The notes: a model not told the origin generated them from the letters alone. A stretch of DNA of 64,000 bases from Plasmodium brasilianum (GCF_023973825.1 NC_090125.1:1-64000); one strand, 5' to 3'; shown: positions 51,431 through 64,000, counted from the first letter of the stretch. Program-made: numbers and translations.

Positions 51431-53946
51431 GTATTTATTTTCAAAAAATAATAACAAAAAAAAATAAAAAAACTAACGACAACTATTATACAGTAACTAT
51501 TTAAATGAAAATTAATATATTTTTGCTTAAGACTAATTTACATTTAATAATTCATTTATGGAATATTTGTAGTTTACTCTATGTTTAATGCAAAAAAATA
51601 CAAAATCAAGAGCCATATTATAAGATGTAAACAATTATAATATATATAGGAACTGAACCCTTTAATTTATCCTTATAATTATGTCTTTCATTCATGTATA
51701 TAATTCATTACATATATTAAATATTTCATCATTATTTTTTATCAGTACAACTATTTAATAAAACCCTTTTTAAAAATTAATTATTAGTATGACTTATAAA
51801 CTCATTTAATTATAATTAGTCTTTTATTTAAAAGGATTCCGATATATAATATTGAAAGAAGAACAAAATTATGTAAAAGCTAGTATTTTGTATTTTATAC
51901 ATGATGCTCCCTTAATTTTATTCTTAATAGTGATCGAATATATATGTATATATTTACATACTATTTTAAGCTTTATAATTATGTATTTAAAAAAAAAAAT
52001 ATAAAATAAGCTTAAACAAATAATATATATTTTTCTGTCTATACAATCACTATATTAAATACAATTATAATAATAACATAATGAAAAATAAACATTTTAA
52101 GATGCAGCTTAGTATAAATTAAAGCATAACAAATATTATATTGTATTTACATATTAAAAAATATAAATTAAGCCATAAACACATCCATTTTTATTATTTC
52201 AAATTTCCTAAATCATGTATTGTGCACATTTTGTACAAAAAAGGAACTTGAATACATCATATATTCATTTCAAAATATTATAACTGAGGTGATTATATTA
52301 ATGTTTATTGTGGAATAAAGAACATATATGTAATTATTATTACACGAGTATATTCTAAAAAAATAAAAAGAAAAACATATTTTTGAACGTTTGGAATCAA
52401 TTAGTAAATTTATGAATAATTCTAAAAAAATGAAATGAACATTTTAAAAAACCCATAAAATAAAAAATAAATACACAAAATTATATATATATAGAATTAT
52501 TATTAATGTTAATATAATTATTAAAATAAGCATAAAGAACTACTGTAATTTATAGTGTACAAAAACAAAGGTATTTTCTTATTCAAAGAGCTACAACAAT
52601 CATATAAAAAAAAGGTCAAAATAATTTAAGATAAAATCGAAAAAAAAAAGTCTAATTATCAAAATATTATTAGTTATTAATTTGGTATTATATGTTCATA
52701 ATTTCTAATATTTTCGCATAATCAAAAAGAAATATGTTGTATTTATATAATTTCATAACCACTACGATTGCGGAAGATACATATTTAACATATTCTTTTT
52801 TTTAAAAATAAAATCTCTATCTTATAGGAGAATAAAATATCTAAAATTTTTATTTTATTGAAATTATTTTGATTCATTAGTTATAAAACTGATTCTAAGA
52901 AATGACAAATGGAAATCACAGTTAATTTAATATTTATATTAAATATAAATGATTTTAATTTTACCAAAGATATGTTTTACGATAGATAATAAATAATATT
53001 AAAAATAAAGAAAAAATTCTAAAGAGATATATAAACATATAAATAACATTAATGTATTAATTTAATACGCTAATAACTTAAAAAGATACATAAAACATAT
53101 AACTTATTTATATAGTAATTTTTAGTATAATATATATTTAAATAATTTCTACAAAACTGAATTAATTGCAATATTAATAACAATAATAAAATTATAAATT
53201 GTTTTATGTCTTCACTTAATTTATATATTTAATATCCTCAAGTTATTAAGCATTTATAAATAATTTATTATTAAACGACTGTGTTAATATACATTTATAG
53301 CGTGAGTTTTACACAATACTAAAAAAACTAGCACTTTGAATTATTTTTAAAATAAATATGTTTTGCTGAATATTTCTCAAAAACTGAATTTTGTATAATA
53401 AATATTAAGTCTTTTTCTATTAATATATATATATTTTTTTTTTTTTTTTTTCCAATGTACCAATGAACACTCATTTCCTTATGTAGAATATAAGTGAAGG
53501 CACATCTATTTTTAATTAAAAATAGTTAATAAATTTTTTTAAAAGCCTGAATAAATAATAAAATTAGACCACAATAATATATGAAATAAAAATAACAACA
53601 GTTTAGTAAAAATATATATCATATTACATCCACAAAATTGTATGAATTGTACAATTATAATTCATTTTGAAGCATAAAACTATATATTCAAAGAAATATA
53701 TTTAAATACACAAATATATATATAATAACGTAATATTTATCTATGATGCAACATATAATTAAAATACAAGTTCCAAAACATTAAGACATTCAAATAAACA
53801 AATAAAAGTAAAACATATATTTCTATTATCATATATTAAAAAGTTCACGTGTACACGTTCAGTTATAGTACAATAGAAAATATTAAAATTATTTCGTCAC
53901 ATTGAGGAATACTTTACAGAAAAATATATATTTCTAATTATACCTT
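51431..53946. other. AT-rich intergenic
   Basis: No assignable gene. It includes a 17-base T tract at 53435-53451. The right end is the presumed 3' UTR of the fam-m gene. Confidence 0.5.
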
Positions 53947-54832
53947 TTACTCCGTCATTAATTTAATTTTATTATATTTTTCATTATTTCTTAAGATCTT
54001 GTATATTCCAATAATAAGCATAACAGATAACGTAATCATAATTACGCTAAATAATGCTAAATAAATATAAAATTGTTGATGTTTATCCAACGCATCTATA
54101 GCATTATACAAAGTACCTAATAATGAGGATCCTTTAATCTTCGCCTCCACACTACTCCAAAATTCAAAAGTTGGCAATACTGCTAATCCTACTCCAAACA
54201 ACAAAAATATAAAAAATTGAGTAACTCCGAAACTGTAACTTCTAAATTTTATTTTTTTTAAAGCTATGTCACAAATTCTTCTATTTCGTTCAACTAAATT
54301 ATTACAATTTTTCTTTTTTATCCATTTTTTTTCAAAATGGAAATGTTTTCCATCGAACATTCCACTATCATAATCCACAACTTCTGTATAATATTGCGCC
54401 TTATTTAATAAATTTCTATTAATTTTTTTGTTCTTTTCGTTAGCCCATTTTTCACTACTAGATACATAATTTTTTTTGCACCTTTCATTATTTAGTGAAT
54501 CCCCTTTTAAAAGCGCAATATTTGAATCCTTATCTAGTTTATATTTTGCTAATAATCGATATTTTCTTATACCTAATTTTCTATCATTATTGTAGTTGTC
54601 ATATAAATATTTGTTAAACTTTCCCTAAAAAATCAATATATTTTTAATTTAAATAATAATTAATTTATGTTAAATAACAGTATTAATAAAAATAATATAG
54701 TGAGAATATTTAAAATAAATATTTCCTTATATATTATTTTCTTATTACGTTATTGCTAAGATCACATATCCAAGTTAAACCTATGAAAGCATATATTTTA
54801 ATAAATAAGAATAACTTAATTTTATGTTCCAT
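53947..54832 (-). CDS. fam-m: fam-m family protein, two exons, intact
   Basis: The model is complement(join(53947..54624, 54749..54832)), about 253 residues. A scan for ATG-started frames finds only the last 143 codons, but exon 2 is open back to its acceptor (TTTTTTAG at 54625). Exon 1 is MEHKIKLFLFIKIYAFIGLT, ending LSNN at donor GTAATA. Exon 2 opens GKFNKYLYDNYNNDRK. A PEXEL-like YRLLAKYKLDKD follows at about residues 49-60, then LLNKAQYYTEVVDYDSGMFD and GKHFHFEKKWIKKKN at about 98-132. TM1 is at about 160-180, TM2 at about 213-237 (YLALFSVIMITLSVMLIIGI), and the tail is LRNNEKYNKIKLMTE. Exon 1 length (84 nt) and intron (124 nt) fit the other copies. No lesion seen. The nearest upstream same-strand gene is the fam-l copy at 63 kb, separated by the second island. 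Confidence 0.87.
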
Positions 54833-55109
54833 AATAAAGGTCTATAATATTCTAATATATAAAGTAAGTAAAAATTAACAATATTAATATAATATATTTT
54901 TAATAATAAAATGCATTATTACTTTTTATAAATTAAATTTATTAGTCCTTTGTAAATACCTAATAAAATATATTAAGTGTAATTCATTTTACTACAACGA
55001 CAAAAAAAGTTTTTAGAATATATCTTAAATTATTTACCTAATCTTATTTTAATGTAAATGATTTATTCATTAATAAAATAATTTTAGTTCATTGAAAAAT
55101 ATTCAGAAA
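54833..55109 (-). other. 5' flank of fam-m gene
   Basis: AT-rich leader between the start codon and the upstream block. No other signal seen. Confidence 0.4.
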
Positions 55110-55270
55110 TAAAAAATAAAATAATTATGTAATATAGTGTAGTAATTAAATAACTTTTTTATTAAAACTTTTTAAAATAAAAAAAGATTTCTAAATATTT
55201 ATATATAGAGAGTTTATATACATTATAGATAATATATAACATAGATAATTAATTCATCCTTATAGTAATA
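55110..55270 (-). promoter_or_regulatory. conserved upstream block, fam-m (53.9 kb)
   Basis: About 280-440 bp upstream of the ATG. + strand motifs: AGTGTAGTAATTAAATAACT, TTTTTTATTAAAAC, then CATTATAGATAATATATAAC and ATAGATAATTAATTCATCC. It matches the fam-l block at 16.7 kb most closely in its first half. The function is inferred. Confidence 0.48.
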
Positions 55271-57329
55271 GAATAATTACTATTTCATAAATGTTACGAA
55301 TTAATAATTTTTATTTTATATAAGTTATGTTTTTGAAATTTTTTTATTATTTCATGAAATGTATTAATTATTATAATAATAAATTAGAATAACAATATAT
55401 GGCATAATGTTTTGTGTTATATTACCACCCTCGGTTACTAGGCTAAAATATGTATTCTTGTTTGTTTTATAACATATTTTAAAATAATAAACATAATAAA
55501 TAATATATGATAAAATATATATTTTAAGACTAATTAAAGATTCATCTTTTATTATTACAGTATAAATTTTAATTATATATATTTTATACTATAATTTTTA
55601 AATTAAAGATTTTTAATTTTACAAACATAATTTTTTTTACTTTATTTACATATATATATATATATATTTATGTGTATTTAGATGAAATTAGATTAAAGAA
55701 AAAAAAGTGACGATATACTTAAATTATTTTATAAAATATAATAGCATCAAAAAGTTCTTAAGCTAAATATGTATTAGTTTAATTCAATTAAGAATAAAAA
55801 TACATATTATTTGATTAGTGAATTATTTTATACTAAATTGTTAAATGATTCCTATGTAGTACAATTAAGCAATTATGACAAGAATGTAATATATGTATTT
55901 AATCTTTCTTTCATTAGTAAAACTCTGTAATACAAAAATTAATAATATTCTACTAACATATCTCCTTGAAATTAAAACTTTACTAACGCAATTTTATAAT
56001 ATCCTTCCTTTAATCATAATCCTAGGACAAAATCCTTACGTATGTATATATATCAAATTCATAAAAAATATTATTTCGTAAAATATCATAACTTTATATA
56101 TTTATAATGAAAAAAAAAAATTAATGTTCTTACTACAATTTTCATTAACAAAATGATCAATATTTCTTTTGTATTTATATGCAAATATTCAATTCAAAAT
56201 ATCCAGTTTCAGCTCTCTATATCCGAATAAATGGAATACTTAATATTTTTTTTGGATATGTAATACATTTTCAATAGTATGTACCTCATGTTTAACAAAT
56301 TAAATAGTAATATTAATCTTAATTTTACTTTTAAAATTACAATAGAGCAGTTTTAAAAAATTAGAGATATTCACTGTAAAAAGCTCATAAATAAAATTCA
56401 CAAAAATTTATATAACCTATCCTTATGTAAATAATCCTTATATACATAATAGAGAGTAATATTTTAATTATAACATATAATAGCTTATAAAATTACTAAA
56501 ATAATTATTGAACATGTATGAACTATATATATATTATATATATCAAATTATTATTGCAATAGATTTATATTTTTAAAAGGAAGTGTAGTGTTTGAAAAAA
56601 TTCATAGTCATTAATATAAATTAATTATATTTTTCCATATATCTAAGTTTCCATTAATTCCCTAGTAAAAGCATAAAGAAACAATTCACTGAATAACAAA
56701 TGTATAAATAATCAACTATATATAATGATGTCATAAGTAAAAATAAAATTTATCCTTAAAATTTACTTAAATATTATATTATGAATAACTTAATTACATT
56801 ATATATATTTTACTCATTTTAACTATATACATGTAGTTTCAGAAAGAATAAAATAAGTAATTTCTGTATTATGCATTTCAATATTAGGCTAACTTTGGTT
56901 CAAATATATATTAGCTACATAGTGTCGATAACAAATATTTATATTACCCGTCTATTATAGATATATAAGTAATATTTATTAAAAATAATTAACCTCATAT
57001 ATAATATAACATAAATAATAAGATATCAATCTGGATATAAACCACTCATTTAATTCAAATATATTATAAATTATTATATTATTAAGGAGCTATTAATATT
57101 ACATTCTAATAAGTAAAATTATATTAGTACATATGAATATATCCTAATTAAAATATCGAAAATAAATATATATATAATAAAAATATTTTGGCATTTAGTT
57201 TTGTAATATGTATTTCTTATTATAATTTTTATTTCAAAATAGTGCTGGTTAAAAATACATTAATATAAAAAATATATATGAAACCAAAAAAAAAAAAAAA
57301 AAAAAGTTAACAAAAATAATAGTAAAATT
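55271..57329. other. AT-rich intergenic
   Basis: No gene recognised; the open frame at 55893-56081 is low-complexity. A 20-base A run lies at 57286-57305, just before the second island. Confidence 0.5.
57286..57305. repeat. poly-A tract at island edge
   Basis: An uninterrupted run of 20 A, about 25 bases before the second copy of the duplicated island begins. Confidence 0.95.
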
Positions 57330-59890
57330 TTCTCTATTCTGCTCTATCTTGTAAATGAATTAATTATTATATTCATGATTACATGTCAGAGTTGTTTATA
57401 TACAGTCTGCATTAACACATATATACATTTCCTAATGTGCTTATTTATTGGTGTAGTATATTATAAGCATGAGTATCTACGAGTAATTCCACGTCAGAAT
57501 AATTATACATATATTCATATATAAAGGTTGCTACTTCGATTTAGACTAAATTAACTTTTACATTTGCCTTTATACGTTTGCATTTTTTACACACTTGTTT
57601 GTTATTTATCAGTTCTTACAATAAATGTACAATATAAAAAACCCTCTAAAAAAATCATCTATAAATGTATTCAAAAGTTTACTATTTGGACGCGATATAG
57701 AATGGGGATACACATGAATTATTATTTTTTACAAATTAATTTAAACAGTCTCCTGTGAAAAAGGATTAACATATATTTTTGTTCTTAATCGATTTAATTT
57801 ATAACAACATTAAGAGAGCATCTCTTTCAATAAATTTCATGCATTGGTGATATTCTCCTTTTCGTTCATAAGAATTTTATCATATATCTTATACTTTCCT
57901 ATTCACATAAACTTACAATTACATGCAAATAACTAAAACGGGGGAACATCAGAAGGTAGTCAGAGACATAACGTGTAAATAAATTTTCAGGACACAACAT
58001 TTGTATATATATATATATATTTATTTATTTATTTACGTGCTTCCTGTTATGACTTTTCAATATAAACACTCTAGCACGCGCAAGAAAAGCTAATACATGA
58101 AAAAAAAAAAAAATATATATATAAACATGCTATATGCATACGTATGCATACATCTATGAATAATGATATTCGATAAGAGTACACAACTTGAACGAAATTG
58201 GTAACCCATAATTTTTCATTTATTTATATACTTAAAATTACTTAATGACGATAAATACCCTATTCGATATATTTTATTTTAAATGATTTTAATATGCATT
58301 GGTGTCTTTATAAATATATTCTTCTTATGGGTTCCTTCGTTCGTTTCACATATGTACGGTACAACATAAAAAAAAATCTACATATATACATATATATATA
58401 TATATGAAGCTCATCCATCAAAAGGAACTGCCATAATGATTTCATAAGACGAAATAGATAAATGAAGTTGTAAAAAATATATTTCACTTGTTTTATTAGT
58501 TATTATTATTTTTGTGTACCGTCTGTTTATGCAAGAAAACACGCCTCTATCAGCCGTATTATAAATATAGATAAATAATTAAATATATTTTTCACGTTTT
58601 AAAATAAAAGATACGTCTTTTGAAATGTAGAAATATACAGGTATTAAAATATATAAATGGATACATTATATTATGTAAATATACATATTTATATATAGGC
58701 ACGCGCCCATACGCATATACATACATGTATGTTCATCTCCAGTGTATATATACATGGCATATAAGTATAGATGATATATATAAATTATTTGAAAACAATA
58801 ATTATCAACTTTTATATCTCTAATTCCCAACAAATTATATAATTAATTGCTTAATTTTTCTATTTTTCACTCTTTCATTCATGCTAAGGAAACAAAAAAT
58901 TATTTAGGAAAATGCTTTAAAAAGATTCACAACCATTTTATTTCTGTCTCTTTTTCATAAAGTACTTGTGTGTATATCCATTTTCCTTTTTAGAAAAACA
59001 TCTTTGTAATTTCTGTTTGAACTTAAAAAAAAACGGAAAACAAAATTAACTTAAAATATCCAACTATACATATACATTGTGTATCAGTATTAACCATATT
59101 TCATTATATTTTACTTTTTTTTATTTTACTGGAGCCACTTTTCCATGGCCTTATCAGATAATGTTTATCTCCTTTTTTATTCCTCCTTTTCTAACATAAC
59201 CTTCATTCAGGATGATTAATTTATCTTGATAAAGATACAGTTAACCTATAAAAAGAAAGCGTATAATTCATGTACACAGCGATAATTCCCTCAATTCTCA
59301 TATTTTATATTTATTAGAATTTATGCATTTACTTTTCATTAATATTTAAGCCTACAACAAAAAGCATTACATCAAGTGCAAAAAATAAAATAAGTATACC
59401 AATTAGTATTACATACATTAATACAATTATTATAACAGTTCTATCTTATACTTACCATAAATTAACTTTTTTACAATTGTAAAGCTAAATTTATAATTTA
59501 TCATATTTTTAAAAATTTATACATAATGAAATACTATTACAATTTATTAATATATTATTTTTTTATTTTAATTTTTTAAATACTAACTTCAAAAAAAAAA
59601 AGGAAGACAAAAAGTGACATTAAAGTGAGCTTTACTGGAGAAATGAAAATTTGAAGTAAAGAAAATTTTAGGGATATATATACATGTACATTTTATATTA
59701 TGTCCTCATTCATACATGTATATACTTGAAAAAAGTTCAAAAAAGATGAAAAAAAAAAGAGATAAATCTGTGTATATGAACTGAAGAGTTTCCAAAATGA
59801 AACAATATGTATATAATAAAATCAAACATACATTAAAATATATACATCGAAATATATAATAGATATGGGAAAGAAGCTAGAAAAAACAAG
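57330..59890. repeat. copy 2 of the duplicated ~2.5 kb non-coding island
   Basis: This is the counterpart of 42540-45030 in the same orientation; landmarks line up in order from ATTATAAGCATGAGTATCTA near 57455 to TTTTAGGGATATATATACAT near 59667. It contains the same A run after CAAGAAAAGCTAATA (about 58082-58112), and a TA run at 58004-58020. It lies 3.1 kb downstream of the fam-l gene at 63 kb and 2.5 kb upstream of the fam-m gene at 54 kb. Open frames (57564-57758, 58620-58823) are short. Of these, only the second overlaps in position and frame an open frame in copy 1, ending FENNNYQLLYL against FENSWFQHLYL. Shared ancestry of the DNA alone could produce that. Confidence 0.7.
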
Positions 59891-62800
59891 AAAAAATTAA
59901 TCGTTACTAAATTCTTATTCTAAAATACATAAAAGAAAAAAAATGAAAAATTTTTTATGTTTATACCTTGTATTATATGCATATTCTTCAATTTATCGTT
60001 ATATTTAAAAAAAAAAAAAAAACTTATTATAACATTAGAACAATGCTATATATTGACATACAATGTCATTTTATATATAAAACTTTCATTAAAAGAGTGT
60101 ATTATATGTTGTTTTTTTCATATGGTTATATATGACATTTCAGTAACTTATATGTCTGTCTATATTAAAATGTAAAAATAAAAAGAAAGAATACTTTTAA
60201 AAAATCATAATATATGAATTGAATTCTTATATAATACTCTAATAATACATATGTTATTTGTTCACAGATTTATATTTTGTTTATTTATATATTTGTTCTT
60301 CTATACTAAACTTTGTATATTGCAAATTCTCTATAATTAACAAATAAAAAGGTTCCTTTTAAATATCGTTTACATCTGTTTTTTAATTAATATACTTTAT
60401 ACGCTTTGCTTAAATTAACGTATTACTTTATTTCGAAATGTCACATTTTTTTAAATTATAATATTATCTAAATTTGAAAAACATCATAGACGAATATAAA
60501 ATGATTGTGCGTTACTATAGTAATCCTGTTTAAAAGTCAGGACAACTAGAAATAATAAATATATGTAACTTTGTTTTCATATGATATAAAAATATAATTT
60601 TTATATATCAATATCTGCTGACACAAAAGTAATCATAAAAATCATAATCAAAAATAATATTAGACCACTTCATTTATAATTACAATAAATAATAATATTT
60701 TAATTATAGTGTTCTTTGACATATATGTTCTATGAATTCCGCGGAAACGAACAAATAATTACAACACATATAACTTCTTATGTGTAATGTTCCTTTTCTA
60801 TAATTTTCATCCTATATTCAATTAAAATAATTATATAAACATATAGAAATATTTAAATTGTTCTTTGATTTATCCACAGTATCATATATTTACATGGGCG
60901 TCTGTAATAACCTTCGAAGTCTAGTATAAAATTATAATTCTGACAATATTATTTGATAGGATATTTGTGTAAAACTCGTAAAATATTTTAAACAGTTTTT
61001 ATAAATTCATAAATCATTTTTATTATAATATATAATCTAAAAAAATTTTAAATTCATGTATATTTCAAATTATTATGAACAATACAACAATAAATATATA
61101 GGTTATTTTATGACATAAAAAAAATGAAACAATTGTAATAAATTTAATTTCGATAATTCTTCTCAAATTTTTAAGTAAATAAATATAGATATTCTCAGTT
61201 TTTACATTGCCTTTAATTAAACAAATACTATATAAAATAGAATCGATTCTAATTCAATTATTTATATTTTTTTTAATATAGTTGTACATGTAAAAATAAA
61301 AAAATACATTATTACAATAATTTATGCCATATATATGCTTATATTATATTCATAGAAAAAGATATTCTATTCAAATAAAATAACATTTAATGTTAATAAT
61401 ATATATATAAATATATATGTTTTTCATTTAAACAATAATTAGAAATATTTTTGTTCTCATACGGAATTTTCTATATATGATGTTATTATGATCTTTAATA
61501 TATAAGTATACATTTATAAAAAATGGGATATCTATGTTTTAAGAGATTAAACAATATATTTTTAAATTCATTCTATTATTGCAACTAAATCATATATTAA
61601 AGTTATATTATGAGTTTGATTAGAAAATATGAAAAATGAAATTTAATATGTAAAATTTATTTATTAAATTTACTCGAAAACGGTTGAGAGCAGAAACATA
61701 TTCTTTAAATTTTTTAACTAAACGGTAAAAAAAAAATAGATTAAATTTTGGATTATACCTTATTTAAAAATATATAACAAATATAAAAAATATTACGCAT
61801 TCACAAGTTATATATTAAAACAAAATATTCATTAACATTTATTTTGTTTAAAAATTGTCATTATTTTTTGAAGTAATTATTAATTAATATAAACTTTATT
61901 ATTATATACATTTAAAATTATTTTAACAGTTTACATTATATATTTATGGAAAGAGTGTAAAGAGCATGAATATGTAATTCTTTATTTACAAATAATTATA
62001 TGTTTTTAGAACCGTATATATTTTTTTTCATTATGCTTAATTAAAATTTTTATTTTTACCCTAATATAATGTATTTTTCTAAATTTACTATTACGAAATA
62101 AGCATAAAAATAAAACTAAATTTCGACATATTAACTAATAATATCTGACTAATTTCAAATCGTTATTTTAATGATTCAATGACATAGGATATATATGAAA
62201 TTCATAATATATTTATATAAACATTTTCAATATAATATATATAAAAATAGTTTTTAAATATTAATTAATAATTCATTTAATCATTATAATAATGCGATAT
62301 ATGCTTTTAACTCTTTAATTGCAAATAATTAATTATATAAAGATAGTGAACTATTATAGATAATTCATATTTTAATATGATATTATTTTTTTTTAAAAGT
62401 AAATAACAAAACATGTATATATACATATGCACGGGAACAAGACACTTTCAGTATATTTCATTACAAATAAAAAACATCACGTTCATTTTTACCCAAAAAA
62501 TAACGAAAAATATTTTTAATTTAGTCAATATATAATAATTTTACTCTGTAATATTGAAAATTTAAAAGTACAGTATTTTATAATTCAAATATGGATTAAT
62601 ATCCCATTTGAAAACAATTATATAAAATGTCCTATTAGACATCAATTATAATATATAAACATATATTTTTCATATGAATCCATTGACATAATCACATATA
62701 TTTACTAATTCATAATGTATATTTAATAACTCTATAATAATTGCAGAATATACATGTTTAGAAAAAAGAAAAATTTTAAATTCACAAAAAAACAAAGAAC

Positions 62801-62961
62801 ATATATTTTAACTGTTGTATCCTAAAAATACAATATGTATATGGATGCAATTTAAAATATAAGAAATTATGGGAATGTTTGTTAGGCATATTAATAGGGA
62901 TGATACATATATCAGTTCATATTGAAGATTACACAAACTAACATATTACTTATTAGAGGTT
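59891..62961. other. AT-rich intergenic, fam-l 3' flank
   Basis: No assignable gene on either strand. The open frame at 59957-60175 is Ile/Leu/Tyr-rich with an internal Lys run, typical of chance frames. TA and A/T runs throughout. Confidence 0.5.
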
Positions 62962-63918
62962 TTACCTTTTCCTGAACTTAATTTCTTGATATTTTTTTAC
63001 TTTTTTATGGTAGTAAAAAATTCCTAATATAAGGGTGGTACCCAGTACTAGGAGAGGTATACAATAAATTACATAATTTAGAAAAGGTTTAGTTATATAA
63101 GTCCAGTTTTGTGTTCCACTACCATTAGGAACCTTAGGTGTCCTCCATAAAATGTCTAAATTGAGTTTCTTCAAGAAAGCACGTAAGGGTTTTGACCATC
63201 CATTTCCTAGTGTTGTATTTAATATTTTTAACAACCCCCCAATAATTCCATAAGCACAAGATAAATCTAATATTATTGAGGTTGATAAAAACAAGAATAA
63301 GAATAAAGGTAAACAAATTCGTACTTTGTATTTTTTAAATATTATTTTTCTGAAAAACTTATCAGTAATAGTTCTGTTGTTTTGAAGAAAATCTAAGTAA
63401 TCTAATTCTTTGAATATTTTTTTTTCTATACGAGAATATGATTTTGTTTCAAACATAAAAGTTTTATTTTTCATATGATGCTTATGACCTCCTTCATTCA
63501 CTGATGAGCTTCCATTTGACTGCTTTTTTGTTTCTGGGGTTTTTACTTCATTATTAGATATGTACCTTTTTTCGTTTGATTGATATTTTGGTATATATTC
63601 TTGTAAATATACAGCACATGAATCCTTATCCTGTTTATATTTTGCTAGTATCCTATACGCGCTTGCATATATTTTTTTTTCAAGCTTGTAGTTATCAACC
63701 GCAGACATCTTAAATATAGTCTAAAAAAAACAAAGTAAACATTTGTTATTTAATAAATGAAATATTTTATGCTAAAAAAGTTAACAAAAATAAAACACTA
63801 AAAATGGTAATAACCAAAATATTTTCAAATAATATTTTCATACTACGTCATTTTTAAAATGGTATATCCAGGATAACAGTATAAACGTATAAATTCTAAT
63901 ACGTAAAAGTATCATCAT
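62962..63918 (-). CDS. fam-l: fam-l family protein, two exons
   Basis: The model is complement(join(62962..63720, 63844..63918)), about 277 residues, phase 0, intron 123 nt. Exon 1 is MMILLRIRIYTFILLSWIYH, ending FKNDV at donor GTATGA. Exon 2 starts after TTTTTTTTAG with TIFKMSAVDNYKLEKK. A PEXEL-like YRILAKYKQDKDS is at about residues 47-59, and the family block MFETKSYSRIEKKIFKELDY, then LDFLQNNRTIT, at about 113-143. TM1 is at about 159-179 (ICLPLFLFLFLSTSIILDL), TM2 at about 239-261, and the tail is YYHKKVKKYQEIKFRKR. As in the 15.4 kb copy, the usual family start is lost: the codons four and three before the ATG read ATA GGA instead of ATG GAA, so the N terminus begins four residues later. 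Otherwise no lesion. Its upstream block would lie beyond the window. Confidence 0.86.
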
Positions 63919-64000
63919 TTTTTTTCCTATTATATAGAATTTTAATACTATAACTTATTCAAGAAAGAATAAATAAACAATAGTATAATATTCGATTAAT
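63919..64000. other. 5' flank of fam-l gene, cut by window end
   Basis: Short AT-rich leader. It includes the degraded family start codon at 63930-63928. The conserved upstream block expected 300-470 bp upstream is outside the window. Confidence 0.5.

Noticed and set aside
1..64000. Telomere repeats, Rep20-like tandem arrays, tRNA, rRNA, CRISPR or transposase genes
   Set aside because: I looked for GGGTTYA-type repeats, tandem units of tens of bases, clover-leaf tRNA signals and transposase-like frames, and saw none.

Overview
This is an extremely AT-rich window (mostly A+T by eye, with many homopolymer and TA runs) whose genes are multi-exon members of Plasmodium subtelomeric multigene families. 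Seven two-exon genes or relics have a short signal-like exon 1, a 119-138 nt intron, and a second exon with two membrane segments and one of two basic tails (KIKFRKR or KIKLMTE). From memory these match the fam-l and fam-m families, which are known from Plasmodium malariae and its close relatives. With PIR genes and an STP1 gene beside them, the window is best read as a P. malariae-type subtelomere. No telomere repeats, rRNA, tRNA, CRISPR or mobile-element genes were seen.

Layout. On the left, on the + strand, are an STP1 gene (1246-3792) and a PIR gene (7791-8971). From about 9 kb onward nearly everything readable is on the - strand: a PIR relic (9.5-10.15 kb), a broken fam-m gene (11.7-12.6 kb), a fam-l gene (15.4-16.4 kb), a compact PIR gene (19.7-20.6 kb), a decayed sibling of it (25.8-26.8 kb), a PIR gene with a homopolymer frameshift (28.3-29.6 kb), a fam-m gene (31.9-32.8 kb), a fam-l gene with one nonsense codon (35.5-36.5 kb), a relic that looks like an exported protein (39.2-40.0 kb), a fam-l gene (47.4-48.4 kb), a relic of an STP1 intracellular domain (50.5-51.4 kb), a fam-m gene (53.9-54.8 kb) and a fam-l gene (63.0-63.9 kb). 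A possible + strand PIR relic lies at 30.8-31.2 kb.

The genes are not a pathway. They form a variant-antigen and exported-protein neighbourhood, with intact copies mixed with copies at different stages of decay. fam-l and fam-m occur as same-strand neighbours, fam-l upstream of fam-m, about 2.7-2.8 kb apart in two cases. Six of the seven share a recognisable block about 300-470 bp upstream of the start codon; the seventh would have its block outside the window.

The most unusual non-genic signal is a pair of diverged copies of a roughly 2.5 kb, less AT-rich, apparently non-coding segment (about 42.54-45.03 kb and 57.33-59.89 kb). Each lies 2-3 kb downstream of a fam-l gene. Exon boundaries were built by hand from GT..AG sites, phase and family pattern, and have not been confirmed by transcripts.
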